From positions 8,754,001-8,818,000 of the forward strand of contig NC_045150.1 of NCBI RefSeq assembly GCF_008831285.2: a stretch of 64,000 bases of DNA, in the 5' to 3' direction. A model generated the notes under the pieces. That model ran no database searches and had not been told where the DNA came from. It worked only from the letters and a program-made list of their open reading frames with translations. Numbering within the stretch: position 1 is the first letter of the stretch; each line of letters opens with the position of its first letter. The position numbers and the translations under genes are program-made. Of this stretch, positions 1-12,847 are shown one piece after another. This stretch comes from Nymphaea colorata (Eukaryota; Streptophyta; Magnoliopsida; Nymphaeales; Nymphaeaceae).

Positions 1-1
1 G

Positions 2-67
2 ATTGACTTACCTACAGCACGGGGCTCAGCAGCAGAGCATGACTATTTTGGTGGCAGATTAGCTTAA
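2..67 (+). CDS. Possible terminal exon of an unrecognised gene entering from the left
   Basis: Reading from base 2 gives 21 codons ending in a TAA at 65-67, with the tail AAEHDYFGGRLA. The composition (balanced codons, mixed charged and aromatic residues) looks more like coding sequence than the AT-rich DNA that follows, and the sequence beyond the stop looks like a 3' UTR. I do not recognise the family, and only the last residues are in view. No splice acceptor can be judged because the window starts here. It could equally be a chance open frame; the extent to the left is unknown. Confidence 0.3.
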   Translation: MDLPTARGSAAEHDYFGGRLA

Positions 68-1685
68 GAAGCACTGGTCCCGATAGGCAATAACATTCAT
101 GAGAAGGAACTCTGGGAATCCCTTACTGATTAGAAAACCTCAAGAGATTTTCTTGCTGTTGTACATATCAAACTTGTCACTGATTAGAATGCTGCTGTAT
201 GATTAGGATGTGACAGCAATTTTCTGTGCTAATTAGCATTTGGAAGATGGGGTTGGTGTTTGAACACTATCAGAATTTTGGTAGATGACCGATAAGTCAG
301 ATTCTTCTGAAATACTAGTTTCATTTAACTACCTTTGCGTGTAGTTCCAGAATCTCTCTCACACACTAACAGTTCTTGAAAACTTTGACTATGTTGTTCT
401 CTCCATGAGGGACATGTTTCCATTTCTGGGAAAGTTTGGTTAGACACAATCAAATGCAAAAATAGCAGCCTGAGAGGTGCATCTGTTATGTGTATCTTCC
501 GTGTCTCTATTTGTTCTAATTTATTTCACAACATCTGTAACTGTATATTCTCATTGATAAATGGTTCCACATCTTGATGTTCATTTATTTTTCTTGTCGC
601 ATCACAAAACAAAAAGTTTTGCTGTCTCTGTCCACCATGGATTAAATGGTTCTCCTTGGATTAATATGTTGTGTTTGCTCTCCTGTATCACAAAATGAAA
701 CATCTTAGATCATCTTGACATGAAACTAGTAGCATCTGAAAGAGGTTTTGATACTTTTGGCTGTCTGCAACCATATCAGAATTTATTGATATATGACTGT
801 GCAAGAAGTTCTCAACTTTTCATGCTGCAAATAGATTTCTGATAAAATAGCTAAGGATAATTGATATGACAAACTTCAGTTTGCTGCTATTGTCAAATGA
901 CAATTCATTCCCTTTTTTTTTTTCCTTGTTTATTAGTGTAGTTGGAAATGGACATGATATCTGAAATCTTGGTGAAAGTGAAAATTCTGATATCTAGCTT
1001 ACTAACTGGTCTGTTATTTTATACAGGAGCTGATATAAATGTTAATATGCAACTGTTATAATATTATGGCACCAAATGTGCTCATCTTTACTTTTAACCA
1101 CCCAAGGACTAAGAATTGGATCCCTTATACATTCTTTTGGGTATATCATTTCCTCTAATGTTAGAAGAATAACTATTCCTTCAATAAGCAATTCAAATGT
1201 ACCATATAAATTGTAAAAAATACTTAAACTAGCCTCTATCAAAATAGTTGGGACTATCTTAGAGCAGGGAGGCATACTAGCAGATAAAAATAACATGAAC
1301 AAACATAAAAAGGAAGAAACTAATAAAAGAAATGGTCTTCAGCTAGAATGTTTGACATCTGAATACAGATTTTTCAATGTCACCTTTTACAGACATTTCA
1401 TGCACGGAGCTTGTTCTCCTTCAAGTAGACAACTTCTTTCAGCCTTGCCTAATTTATTACTTTGTTTGAATGCCAGCAAAAGGTTCCTTAATGTAGCTTG
1501 AATCAAATGATAAGGAGTGTATTCCTTTTTATTATTGAAAGCCAATGAATAATTATGAGGTGCATGATTTACTTCATGGGTTCTATAATTTGTTTCCTTT
1601 GACTGGTTGTGTAGATTTTTTTTTTTTTTTGTGTTATATGCTTGCAAAGAAGAATATTTTTCTAGTTGTCTATATAAAATTGCAG
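68..1685. other. Non-coding AT-rich stretch, possible 3' UTR or intergenic DNA
   Basis: No open frame here looks like a real protein. The sequence has a poly-T tract near 909-923 and otherwise unremarkable AT-rich DNA. If the terminal exon at 2-67 is real, the first few hundred bases would be its 3' UTR. Confidence 0.5.
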
Positions 1686-1757
1686 GCACACTTGGAGAAG
1701 AACAATTATGGCTTAATAAAGCATGCAGCTGAAACATATGACAATCATATTGGTTGA
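1686..1757 (+). CDS. Possible short terminal exon
   Basis: After a poly-T tract (about 1617-1630) and a TTGCAG acceptor-like site ending at 1685, an open frame reads about 23 residues, including HLEKNNYGLIKHAAETYDN, to a TGA at 1755-1757. The pyrimidine-rich run upstream, the CAG and the protein-like composition together suggest a last exon. No partner exon was identified, and the only upstream coding candidate (2-67) ends in its own stop, so the two would have to be alternative ends or separate genes. I do not recognise the peptide. It may be chance. Confidence 0.2.
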   Translation, partial: AHLEKNNYGLIKHAAETYDNHIG

Positions 1758-2253
1758 GTCAAATTGTAAGCAGACAACGATCACTTTTATTGCAGCTCCT
1801 TTTCTCCGCGTTTTCTAGTCTCCATTCAAAATAACTATCTTGGCCCTTGGGTAAATCAAATTCTGACCAGGTTGTGTCCCAAGTCTGAGATTGTATCCAA
1901 AAGATGTGCCCAGAGATCATCATCTTCTTCAACTCGTGGTTTTTTCTTTTCCCAAATCTTGCCCCTCTTCCTAAATCCACCACTTATTCCTCTTCTTTTC
2001 TTTAATTGATTGCAGTGATTTTTCTCTCGATAGGGTTCATCCTGATCCAAACCCTAATTCTTTTATTGAATCAAATCCTGTTCTTCTCTCATCAAACCCC
2101 TAAGTGGTGCTATAGCTCAATCTACTTATTTCAAATAATCATTCGTGGTTCAAATTCTGAAATCTGCTTTTCTGAAATCCGGTTTCTGTTAATGTTGTTG
2201 GGAACTAGGCCCTCTCTCTTTCTGTCTCACTCTCAGTATCAAGAGAAGATGAA

Positions 2254-2255
<2 letters not shown>

Positions 2256-2295
<40 letters not shown>
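2256..2295. repeat. (AT)n microsatellite
   Basis: About 20 uninterrupted AT units are visible. Confidence 0.95.
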
Positions 2296-2298
<3 letters not shown>

Positions 2299-3790
2299 AG
2301 GATTTTTACGTAGTTCAGAGAACAAAGTTCTCATATATCCTCGGCCACACAGGCCTAATTCTAAATCATGAATAGAGGAGATAAGTGCCCCTCTAGAGAA
2401 GTTGGCTCCACGAAAATTAGGGAGGCCTATTAAGTTGGGATCAGGATCCACACTCTAACAAATGTCAGATCTGGTTTCTCCCCATGGCACTCTTTATTTA
2501 TTGATATTTGGATTTTCTATGAGGCATGTCCCTGAAATAGTGCATTGTACTAAGATCTCCCATTACAAGATGCTTGTTTTATTGCTTCAGGTCAGTCCCA
2601 AGTTGCTGAATGATCTGCTTGAAAGTTAATTGGCCATCCATTTCAACTGCTGATTAGTTTTAGTATTCTGAAAGCTTTATAGCGAAATAGAGGAGCTTGG
2701 AAAGGCAATGGAGTTTCATTATTTTGACTTACCATTACATCCTCATTGGACTATATGCTTGTTTTTCAACTATGGACTGGTCCCTCTCTTAGTCTATTGT
2801 CTCTTCAAGTTTTCTCAGTTGATTTGTCTCCGAAAAATTAAGTACTTCATTTTTTTTGACTTGGAAGAAACAAATAGTCCTAAACTTTTAGCTGAGAATA
2901 TGCATTAACATGTGGATACATGTGCTTATACAGGGTTTTTGAAAGCTAGGTTCCCCTCTGTGTTGTATGTGGTGCAGCCACTGGAATGGAGTGTCTGTGA
3001 GTAAAAGGTTTCTAGCTTCTTTCCGGTAAAGCCACATCAAGCCAACAGACCCACAGTGGCAGGCTGAAGGCAGCCATAGGTCTATTTCTAAGGTGTTTCT
3101 CCTTACATGAGTTGAAGACTTAGGTGTCCAACCTACCATTAAGGAACTATACTGGTGTTTGTGCTGTTCAAAGAAAGTGACATGAACCTGAAAACCGACG
3201 CCGGAAGTTGATGCCTCAGTAGGTTGCTTAGAGAATTATCAAATTGCCTCTGCACTCTCTCCACATTAAGCGTCTCTCACAAGGTCAAGGAGTTTAGGTG
3301 CCGCTATAACTGAAACTGAGTCAAAGCAGCTAGTTTTATTCTTCATGGCATGTTAGAAGAAATTTCTACCTTCAATACATCATCCGAGGTCCAAGAACGC
3401 AGTTAACGTATTCAATAATGCCGCCAATTGCAGGTAATTAACCACTACAACAGTACACAAGGAAATTTTTTGTCACCATGCAAATACAGATGTTGCAGTT
3501 TAGTGGTCTGAAAAGATGCAGATTTTGGGGGAGTTCGGAGACGGATTTTTTTTTTGTTGGGAGGGCCGCTGTCTATTTGGTCAAACAGTTAGCAATGTGA
3601 TGAAAGATCGTTAAAATACTGTTGATTGACTTCAAAGCTGTTCATTCAAAGAGATGGATAAGGAAACTGCCGAAAAAAAATTGAACAGGACGAATGGTTG
3701 TCAAGCAACGAAGAGGGCATTTAGTTTTAAATATTAGGTACAAAATGTAGACCTCTTTGTGAGCCTTTTTCTTGTCAGGCAGGTACATGG

Positions 3791-3812
3791 GAAGAAGAAG
3801 AAGAAGAAGAAG
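3791..3812. repeat. (GAA)n microsatellite
   Basis: Seven uninterrupted GAA units follow GTACATGG. Confidence 0.9.
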
Positions 3813-4434
3813 ACTGGACATCAAGGCGCAATGGCACTCAAAATTTTGAAAAAAAATTGTAGTTTTTCTTAGTTTCAAATTCTTTTCCTCTCTTTCCCAC
3901 CTTTTCAGCTGAACAAGAAAAAGAGCTCTCATCTCCCCACCCCAAATCACGGACCTTACTCTGGCAGGCCTTAATTTGGTTGGTAGAGCCCCTGGCCACC
4001 CCTAGCTAAGCAAAGGATACTCCTATGAAGAACTTCTCTATACAAAGAAACAAGACCTTCCCTCCTTTTTCAAAAAACATGATCTAACTTAATCATTTCG
4101 CAATCAGTTTTCAAAGTTTTGAAAGAAAATATTCAATTTCTGGATCAAATTCTGGCAACTGCTCTTGGACCAATCAGATGTCTTTACTAGTACACAATGT
4201 CATGAGTGATGACTGATTATCAATCCATCTTTTTGAATTAAGACTCACATTATCGGAGCAAAATATAATCATAATTGACGTCAAAAAGGTCAGGCACCCG
4301 AATCTTGCCTAGACCATCTTTTCCGTGGCATGGCAGATGCAGGGTACTTTTTCCTGGTTGGCAGCCTGGATTGTCTCCAGAGTGCTAGTAAGTCGGCGGT
4401 CAAAATCTGATTCTAACGATACTATGTATCGATT

Positions 4435-4603
4435 CAGTGGTGAAGCTATGTTGTAACTGGTGTGGGCAACCAGCCCATAAAATTTACTTTATTTATATAT
4501 AAAAATTTCGTTACATTTCAGTTTCTTATGTATGAGTGTTCCTTAAACTTTGAAATTTAAATTTGAAGTGCCCCTTAGCCAGAATTTTTTTGCTCCGCCA
4601 CTG
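4435..4603. mobile_element. hAT-type miniature inverted-repeat transposon (MITE), about 169 bp
   Basis: The left end reads CAGTGGTGAAGC and the right end reads CTCCGCCACTG, whose complement is CAGTGGCGGAG. This is a terminal inverted repeat common to short non-autonomous hAT elements of plants. The flanking 8-mers are TATCGATT (4427-4434) and TTTCGATC (4604-4611), a match at six of eight positions. That fits an old 8-bp target-site duplication. The interior is AT-rich and codes for nothing. A similar left end, CAGTGGCTGAGC, occurs at 23394 without a matching right end. Confidence 0.65.
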
Positions 4604-7600
4604 TTTCGATCCATGGGCATCAGCCTACACACTCCATATGGACTTACTTTCACTAGTCATCAGTAAAAGAAAGTATTTTAAAATAATTTTAAATAAATGT
4701 AAATGTAAGTTTTTTTCAAAACTCGTATCGTCCCCTTATGCTTTGGACAAATTAAGGCCCGATATGATGTGCATTGGCAACATAGCCGAAGAGATACGAT
4801 AATAACAACTTAACGGTACCATACAAAGGCTCACGGGCAAAATGACAGGATTGGAACGTGATTCAGCATCTTCATACCAATGGTTGATAAGCTAGATATT
4901 GTAGTACATATGTACATATTATGTTAAACTATACGTAATACATCTATACTAAGTTACAAACAGTTAAACAAAACAAAGAAACTTCTAAAAAATTTTAAAA
5001 ATTCAGTCCAAACCAATGCATGATCCATCTGTACTATGAATTATGCAAAAGTATCATAAATAACATATATAACACAATACTGTAAATCTAAATTGATTTA
5101 CCAACAGTTGGATAAATTCTAAATGTTAATAGCCCACTCGCCCCAAAGGAAGAAAAAAACACATCTATACCAACAATTTTATTAGAAAATAGTTACACAT
5201 AATGCATTTACATTAGATTAAATACAATTAGACAGTGCCCAAAAAACCTAATGTTTAAAAGCTAACAATAATAATATCGAAAAAGAAAAGTTAAACGGGG
5301 TTGGGTCCAAGGGGGGAATATTACCTGGTCCAGGGGAGCAACCCCATTAATTAATTGAACCGCCCCTCAATTCTGGTTCGTTTGGCCCACCAGACCCTTT
5401 AGAACCAACTTCCTGGTCTTACCGCTTGCTTTCCGCATGTGACGGGCAGATTTAGTCCCAGTTGGTTTACGGAGCTTTGAAATGGTGATGATCTAAGGGC
5501 CAAACTAGGAGCATCTCATGCTGCTACACTACAAATTAATGAGGCCGTGAATGCTTCCGGCGACGAAAAGATGGAGATTTTAGAGCAGAAAAGGAAGAAT
5601 CCCCGCCTTTTGATTGTTACCAGCTGTTTCCACGGCCAGCTGTGTAAGACTAAGTTTTTCAAGGAAGAGGTGTCGTTTCTCCCTGTGATCTTGCTGGGAT
5701 GATTAGGACCGTTGCATGGCTGATGCTCTGGTCATGGATTCATATCCTTCTCTTGACTTTAGTCCACAACGTGCTTCTGAGAGAGTGAGAGAGAGAGAGA
5801 GAGAGAGATTGCTCACTGTTCATTGACTGTGTGAATGAAAAAGATGCTTGATTGATCAAGTGGCATGTTAGTGAAGAAAGTAAGCATAAAGCATTTGAGA
5901 GGACGAAAAAGTTACTTGTCTGTCTTACAAATTATTCTCTGTAGTATCAATAGGCAAAGAAAGTCATACGCTCACAGCTCAGATTTCAGAAATACCAAAC
6001 AAAAGAACTCTGCGACCGAACTATCAAATAGAATGAGATGAGCTAGAAATTTCCGTACTTTGAAAGTTAGGACTTGAATTTAAACCTTGTGTTTTACTTG
6101 GTGGAAAAGTGCTTGCTGCCCTTCTGTCTTAGACCTTTAACATCTCTAAGTTTGCACCCAGTTTAGAACTCATAGCCTATGTAGCGTTGGCTTTCGGCCG
6201 AACCAGAACGAAATGATAGATTGATCATGCAGGAGGATTTCTTGCAGTTTCCATCGTTTAAACCCCGTACATTTCTCAGCGAAAAAATCAAATCACATTA
6301 ATCTGAAACTAATTGAGCGTATAGCCTGAATTCCAGTTATTCATCTGTCGATCTCTGCGATAAGCCACTGTAACTGGTATAGCTTAATTAGGTAAATTCT
6401 AAGTGGCTCAATTATGAGAATCCATCTCTACGTACGATCAGATTTTTTTGAAGAAACATGCAAGCATATGTCTCAGGACAGGAGCGAAATTGAGAGTATT
6501 GCAGTCAGCGGCAAACGGCAGCATTCTTCGCAAACAGTAGATGGACCCTGCATATGTGTGTGTGTGCGCGCACGCCTGTGCATGTTTATGCAGTTGTTCA
6601 GCCTAATTAATACCAAAGACCAACTTTGTCAAGGGCTTGATTTCTTTTCTGCAGTGATGAATGCGAAAATAATGCCTGTTCATCCAAAAGTTCCAGGTCA
6701 TGTTGCAATATTATTATTCATGACTTCTTTAGCATGAAATCCTGTAGCCAATTATGCACGATCAATATTCTTACAAATACAAAAGAAGAGTGCCCACTAT
6801 ATATTATATATGTGTATATGTCTCCATCAAATTCTAACTTGGGTGGTGCAAAAAAAATTCGTATATATTTTTTTTAAGTGCGAAACATAATGTGAAAACC
6901 CTTTAACTTATGAAGTTTTGGGAGAATTTGGAGTACCGACTAAGAATATAACAATCATGTCACAATTCAGAGTGGTGAAACCTGTAACCATAAATGAAAT
7001 ATATCGTACCAAGGTGGTGGCCTATCAGTTCTTTTCTGCATGTGAGCGATGTTTAATTCTGCATGCTTAACAGCTAATTTTCTCTCGTTGGACCCGTTAT
7101 ATATCAGAAATGGTAGTACATCAAAGAATATTATAAGGACAAATCCAACTGATATTTCGTAAACGTTTTTTAGTTCAGAAGATGATATATATATATATAT
7201 ATATATATGCATTGGGAGCAAGTTAAGTAACTGTCAAGGTCTAAATCCTCATCTACAAAACCATTGACGCCACATAACCTTTATCCCTAAAATGAGTTGA
7301 AAATTTTTAGCTCCAGGGAGTTTTAATTTTTACAGTACCATTCCTTTGGGCATAAAATGCTTTAAAGCTTATATATGGTGTGGTTTTCAGTTTCATTTAT
7401 TGGTAGATTTGTTTTTTTTCCATCCACAAATCCAGGCAAAGTGATTTCCTGTTTTCTGATTGAACTTGATCTCCATCTGATGCATATGTAAGGATATTTC
7501 CGTGTTTTTTCACCTTCATTTTTGGGTTTGCTTTCAAACTGAAAGTGGGGAGGGTTGTTGTGATAAAAGGTGAGACAAAGATAGGTGAGACAGAGAAAGG

Positions 7601-9120
7601 AAAAAAGTAGTAAATGAGTTAAGCCAAGAAACTGATCTGTTTGAACCCGTTGTTTGTACCGGTTTGCGCTTGCTTGCTTACTTTCTGTACATAACTCTTC
7701 GTTTTTTTCATCCTGCACCCATTATCCATGCCAATTATAAGAATGAGAAATAAAACATATAATCTTATGTTTAGATTAGATTTTAATGCCATTAATTTTA
7801 AGGTCACGATCAAATCTAAGTAGAGCAACTGAATGTTTTTGAATCTTATAGGTTCAGGTACTCTTGCTCATCTATAATTTGATTTGTGAAGAAATAGGAC
7901 ACATAGTGTGTGTTGAAGAACTATAGAAGGCACTAGGAAAATGAGCAAAGCTGGTTTCGTTTCGAGCATAGTTTTTTAAGTCTCTCTCTTTAGGATATGC
8001 AAGAAAATGGAGAGATGGTTACGAAGATAAAAGGAAAAGTTAAAAGGACGTGAAAGAAAAAGCAGGTGACTGTAAGGAGTTGAAACATCAATCTCAAAAT
8101 GGGATTAGATGATCTCATTTCCTATGTTATATATTCTAACGGCTATATATGTATAGAGAGAGCGTCCTTTTCTGAGTTATTGTTAGTTGGAAAATCAACA
8201 TTATGCAGACCTGCATGGGCAAAAACAAAAAAGTTATATATAATGAATGTCTATTCCATGAGTAGAAGTTATAGTCATAGCTTTCGTATCTAACAAAAAG
8301 ATCATTTGGAATTCCCTCGAACTACCACCATCTGAATATATGGAAAAAGAATAAACTCACCAAAAACTTTGGCAATATTTAAAACCGCACCTACGTAAGC
8401 TAAAACAAACTATTTTAAGGTAAATATCTCAAGATCTTAAACTTAAAAATATATGCAAATACTCGGCCTATGAGCAAAAGTTAAAAACAGATTAATATAT
8501 TGCTAATAATCTATTATACTACTGATAAAATTGTAAACTTCAAAACATATGGCCATACTTTGAAAATAACTTGTGCTTTCTGAAGTAATCACACCGCTAG
8601 CTGTTTGAACGCCTTGCTGCAGAATGACGGTATCTTCCAAAGAAATGGCCAACAGCTGTGACTACTGGGCTTAGTTAACCACTCGGGAGACTTCCACCAG
8701 ATGCCAACTCTAGTACTCGGAGGCTGACACTTCTCTATATTAATTAAATTTTCTCCTGAAGAAGAAATTTCTGTATCTTATGTCTGCAAATGTGTATTCT
8801 TAACAATAACTGTCATCATCACAATTACTTTCTCACCTTCTTTCTTAGTTTTTCAAGTGGTAGAAATGCCACAGTTGCGAGAATTTATTAGAATTTTGAC
8901 GTATCAATCATGGAGGAATAGTTCCTTCATACTTTATTAATAGGGCGTGTATCGTCTAAAAGGCTATATTTTCAGGTCTCTTTTCTTTCCCAAAGCTCTC
9001 TTTTCAACCATGTCGTCACCGAATATCTTCTCTACAAACTATTGACTACCGAAGCATTAGTCACGGTTGCGTGTAACAGGGCGACTGTATATATCAATTC
9101 TCCAGGGGACCTACCATCAT
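4604..9120. other. Intergenic, no supported gene
   Basis: AT-rich DNA with (GA)n at about 5780-5808, a short (TG)(CG) tract near 6556-6572 and (AT)n at 7184-7208. Open frames are short, unrelated to known families and partly overlapping on both strands. I see no RNA gene. Confidence 0.5.
7184..7208. repeat. (AT)n microsatellite
   Basis: About 12 AT units precede GCATTGGGAGC. Confidence 0.9.
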
Positions 9121-9272
9121 CTAATTTTTAGAGGGCGTTTGATTGCTTTTGATTTGAAATATATGGATCTGAAGTGACATGCTCGGGTTGATATATCTAA
9201 TTTTTAGAGGGTGTTTGATTGGTTCGGATTTGAAATATATGGATCTGAAGTGACATGCTCGGATTGATATGG
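9121..9272. repeat. 76-bp direct tandem duplication
   Basis: Two adjacent copies begin CTAATTTTTAGAGGG at 9121 and 9197. Each contains GTTTGATTG and, further on, GGATCTGAAGTGACATGCTC. They differ at a handful of positions. The sequence just downstream (about 9310-9360) adds an inverted pair, AAGGATCTTA and TAAGATCCTT, so the duplication probably lies within an older non-autonomous element. Confidence 0.8.
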
Positions 9273-9631
9273 TAAAGGAGACCCATGGTAAAATCCATGG
9301 TTCAACAAACAAATTAAGGATCTTAAGTCAGACCTAAGATCCACTCCTAAGATCCTTATTTTACTTTTTTACATTAAGAAAAGATCAAATTTAAGATCAA
9401 AAGAGAATCTGATCTTAAATCTAGTTGCTCAATAGGAATCTCAAATCCGAAGCTACAAGACGTCCCATTGAAGAAAATGGTATGATAAAAAAGTACCTTA
9501 CAATTTTTTGGTGAAAAAAATAACATCTGAATATTTTGGATCGTCTTTACAAGCAACCATTAAACCATGAATAAATATGTTTAGCAGCATAGCGTAGTTA
9601 ATTGGACCGACAGACTAGTGTTCTATCATCA
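9273..9631. other. Non-coding, inverted-repeat-rich
   Basis: The stretch contains repeated GATCTTAA/TTAAGATC strings in both orientations (9315-9425), suggesting the remains of a hairpin-forming element. No gene is visible. Confidence 0.45.
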
Positions 9632-9790
9632 GTTTCATTCCTATGACCGCTACTTTTTTGGACTGCAAACAGTGAACATGGGACGTTCAGTTTCATTCCT
9701 ATGACCGCTACTTTTTTGAACTGCAAACAGTGAACATGGGACGTTTGATGACCGCTAATTTTTTGGACTGCAAACAATGAACATGGGATG
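9632..9790. repeat. 58-bp tandem repeat, two full copies and a shortened third
   Basis: Copies start at 9632 (GTTTCATTCC) and 9690. Each holds ATGACCGCTA, a T run, ACTGCAAACAGTGAACATGG and GACGTT. The third copy enters at ATGACCGCTA (9748), about 11 bp short of a full period, and reads CAATGAACATGGGATG. The array makes a repetitive open frame on the minus strand that I do not regard as a gene. Confidence 0.85.
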
Positions 9791-10854
9791 CTTGATTGTT
9801 GGATGTCTGACTCTCCACTCAAATAACCCGCAGAGTATTGATTTTCAGTAAACTGACTTTAAGATCACCTTTTTCCAAAGTAAGTATAGAGAACTGCCAC
9901 TGGTTTGGAGAAAAGTCATGCATGCGCGCATCACCTTTTTTATTTTAATTATGAAAAAAGGTCGAGGCTTGTGTTTGTCAATATAAAATGGGTACCGATA
10001 TGTCTTTCTTAAGTCAATTCATGAGTCCAGTGGCCGGTTGAAGAGCTTCATGTATCAGTTGTATATAAATGCATGTCAAAAAAAGTTAAATACTTTTTGG
10101 CTATTCACAATCGAAATTTACAACGCCGGTCATTTTTTTTTTCAGGCCTTTGCTTTAAGAATTTCAAAACATGTGGCTTGCTTGCGAAACTATACCCGAA
10201 GTGGGACACTGAATAGAAATTTTCCGAAAGAAATTAAATATACATGGTAGATCTACAGATAGAATGCATGAGAAGGTTACTGATTCTATTGGTCTTGATG
10301 ATCCTTGAAAGTTATACGAAGTAATGCTCTAATTTTTTAAATTATATGTGTACGTACTGAAGTGGCCGAGAAGACGTCTAAGAAATATCATGGTAGAATA
10401 GACAATGTGATGTGTATACGCAGGTGGCTGTGCTTTGGAAAATCATGTGGAGAGACTTATGGTTGAACCACAGACAGCATGATCGTTTTTTCTATTGCTA
10501 TTTGTATTATTTTTTGAGGAAGTAGTTTGAAATTGTGATCTTGAGAAAGAAATATAAGATCCACATTTGCTAAGTCGGCTTGGAGATTTGATGGTGGTGA
10601 AGATGATGGATCAGTTAGGACAGTTCCATTGTTTTAATATATATACTTTCATGCTCCACATGATGAAAAGTTTATAAGGCCGTATGAACTCATGGATCAA
10701 CTTGCAATTCTTTGCTTGAGGAGGGTTTCTTGCACCTTTCAAAGTTTTAATTATGTTGATGGGTCCATATAATTATGACAAAAAAAGGACTTTAGACGGA
10801 TCAAGCATATATATACTAGATAAAATATAATGTGGCTTAACTACAGGAGTTTGA
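9791..10854. other. Intergenic, no supported gene
   Basis: AT-rich sequence with short open frames only. No recognisable protein, RNA gene or repeat structure was seen. Confidence 0.5.
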
Positions 10855-11065
10855 TTCCCCAACCTAGGTGGTTACATAGACTTCAGCTCATATATGAAAC
10901 AACTTGACCTACTCCCAAGCCAGAGTTTTGCCCCCTAGTCTCTCAAATCTCAATCCGCTCCTTAAGAATAGGAACCAGGACTAGGAATCACACTTAACAA
11001 TTCTCTTTATAAGTGCTTGAAAGTCTCCTGTAATCTTCAATACATAACTATATTTTTCCAAGTAG
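10855..11065 (-). mobile_element. Degenerate TRIM-type LTR fragment, reverse orientation
   Basis: Read on the minus strand, the segment follows the same order of motifs as the LTRs at 17794 and 43369: a stretch ending in CACTTATAAAGAG, then TTGTTAAGTG, then CCTAGTCCTGGTTCC, then a segment with GATTGAGATTTGAGAG. It is too diverged for exact ends or for a primer-binding site to be placed. Confidence 0.45.
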
Positions 11066-12825
11066 AGTGATACATATCTAAGTTGAAGAAGGATAAAATA
11101 TCAACTGCCACGTGTTTGTTTCCAATATAACAAAACCACAACCATGATATGAAACTTAGTTGCACTCTTGGCGGCATAAATCCTCTAGGTTAATTAGTTC
11201 AACAAAGAGGTGGTCACCTTTGTTGGCATAAACTGATGCATCTGTATAATCTTTTTCACCTTGGATGGCATGGTGGGTGTTTGGGCCCGAACATTGGCCA
11301 GCGTGATCGGAGGTTATCCCTTTTTGCATCCAAGGGTATTTTGATCTTTAAAATGACAGGAAACTTTTCCTTTCCATTTTTCTTTAACTTACATTTGAGG
11401 GTACTTTGATCCATTTATATCCCAAACATGCAGCCCAGTGTTCGGGTCTGAACATATATGTAACCTTCTCCGTCTTGCTAGAGACCTAGCTTCCCTGTCA
11501 AGAAGAGAGGCTAGGATTGCAGGACTACTTGAATATGTGGTATATATGGCCAAAAGAGAAAAATTGCCATACCACATAGCATCTATTTGCAAATTCAATC
11601 AACAGGGAGTGAGATTCCTATCGAGCAAATCTTCTCAACCTTAATTACTGCAGCTTTGTTCAAATTAAGGTTTCATAACATAAGTAATAAATGTCCACAA
11701 GTCACACCAATAAACTTGCAATTTTGTATGCATGAATCTCTATATATGGTCAGCTAAGATGTACTTGGATTCCAAGTTGTTATTTTCTTATGTTTTACCC
11801 CAACTTAGGCTTTCATTATTTAGAACGTATACAATGAAACGTATTATGGTTTAAATGAAAAAATGGACAAATCAAAGAGACTTATTTAATTTTATATCAT
11901 CATGGTAGGTTAATAATAAGATGATAACATGCTAAACGCCTTGAATAATTGATGAGATCAAATCATGTATGGTTTTACATTGCAGGAGGATGTCTGCAGG
12001 CTTCTTAAATTGGACAGTAAACTTTTTCATGAACGAACATAGTGCCACGGTTCACCTGACACTGACTTAAGCATCTGGTCTAGATTATTAGTTTCTAACC
12101 TTGTTTTAGAAGTTGAACAATCCTCTGGCCACTATCATTTGAATAACCAGCTCAATACCAACTTAGATACCTGTCTAACATTTCTCAACCCTCTCCTTGA
12201 TTTGCTTCAGTTTAATCATATTCGAAAAGGCAGTAAAAAGAAGTGCCAACTAAACCGAATATTTTATATCAACACCATACAAAATATTCCTCATATAAAA
12301 TCTTTCCCAAGCCAACATTCTTGCACATGGAATGGTAGTTGTATAATCAAAAGAAACCAAATTAATTGCCTTTCTTCGTAACACATACATATACATTAAA
12401 CAAATTAAACTAATCCAGTACTCCTACTGCTTATCTTCTTGTTTAATCTTTATAACAAGCATGGCCACAACGAAGTAGAGAAGCCTTTTACATGAGACGA
12501 CAGGTACAACGCTATAAGTAAAACAACACCGGTAGCAATAACAGTAACAGAAGATAGAACCTTCCTTCCTTTTCTTCTTTCTAATGGATTTAATACAGAG
12601 AAAAAGAGCTAACTGCACCCATGCTGGTGTTGGTGGCCCATTCAACATAAATGTTCCTCCATGTGGAGGGTAGTGAAGACTGATGAAGTTCAAGGAGTGA
12701 TATGCGGGCATCAAAGGAGAATTTGCGTCATGATCAATGCAGTATATATAGCTATGGATTCAAATTTTTGGGTATGGAATTTTTCGTAATTCTGAACGAT
12801 TAAATTGATAAATAAATAAATGAAT
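11066..12825. other. Intergenic, no supported gene
   Basis: Mostly AT-rich. The 96-codon minus-strand open frame at 12424-12714 has a CTATATATA string a few tens of bases upstream, but I cannot tie it to any family. Nothing else stands out. Confidence 0.45.
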
Positions 12826-12847
12826 AGAGAGAGAGAGAGAGAGAGAG
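12826..12847. repeat. (GA)n microsatellite
   Basis: About 11 GA units, preceded by AATA repeats. Confidence 0.9.

Larger units (their letters stand above)
1758..4434. other. Intergenic, no supported gene
   Basis: This stretch holds an (AT)n microsatellite at 2256-2295, a (GAA)n tract near 3791-3812, a poly-T/poly-A rich background and an AAACCCTAA telo-box-like string near 2050. Short open frames here lack family resemblance, and the one over 2239-2451 is driven by the AT repeat. Confidence 0.5.

Noticed and set aside
2239-2451. Open frames over the (AT)n tract coding for Tyr-Ile repeats, also seen at 7.2, 14.7, 23.1 and 32.7 kb
   Set aside because: They are translated microsatellites, not genes.
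9632-9790. CRISPR-like spacing of a repeated unit
   Set aside because: The units are contiguous tandem repeats without unique spacers, in a plant genome.
12424-12714. 96-codon minus-strand frame with a TATA-like string just upstream
   Set aside because: The TATA-to-ATG distance is too short for a normal 5' UTR. The C-terminal part is a Cys/Tyr repeat from low-complexity DNA, and no family is recognisable.
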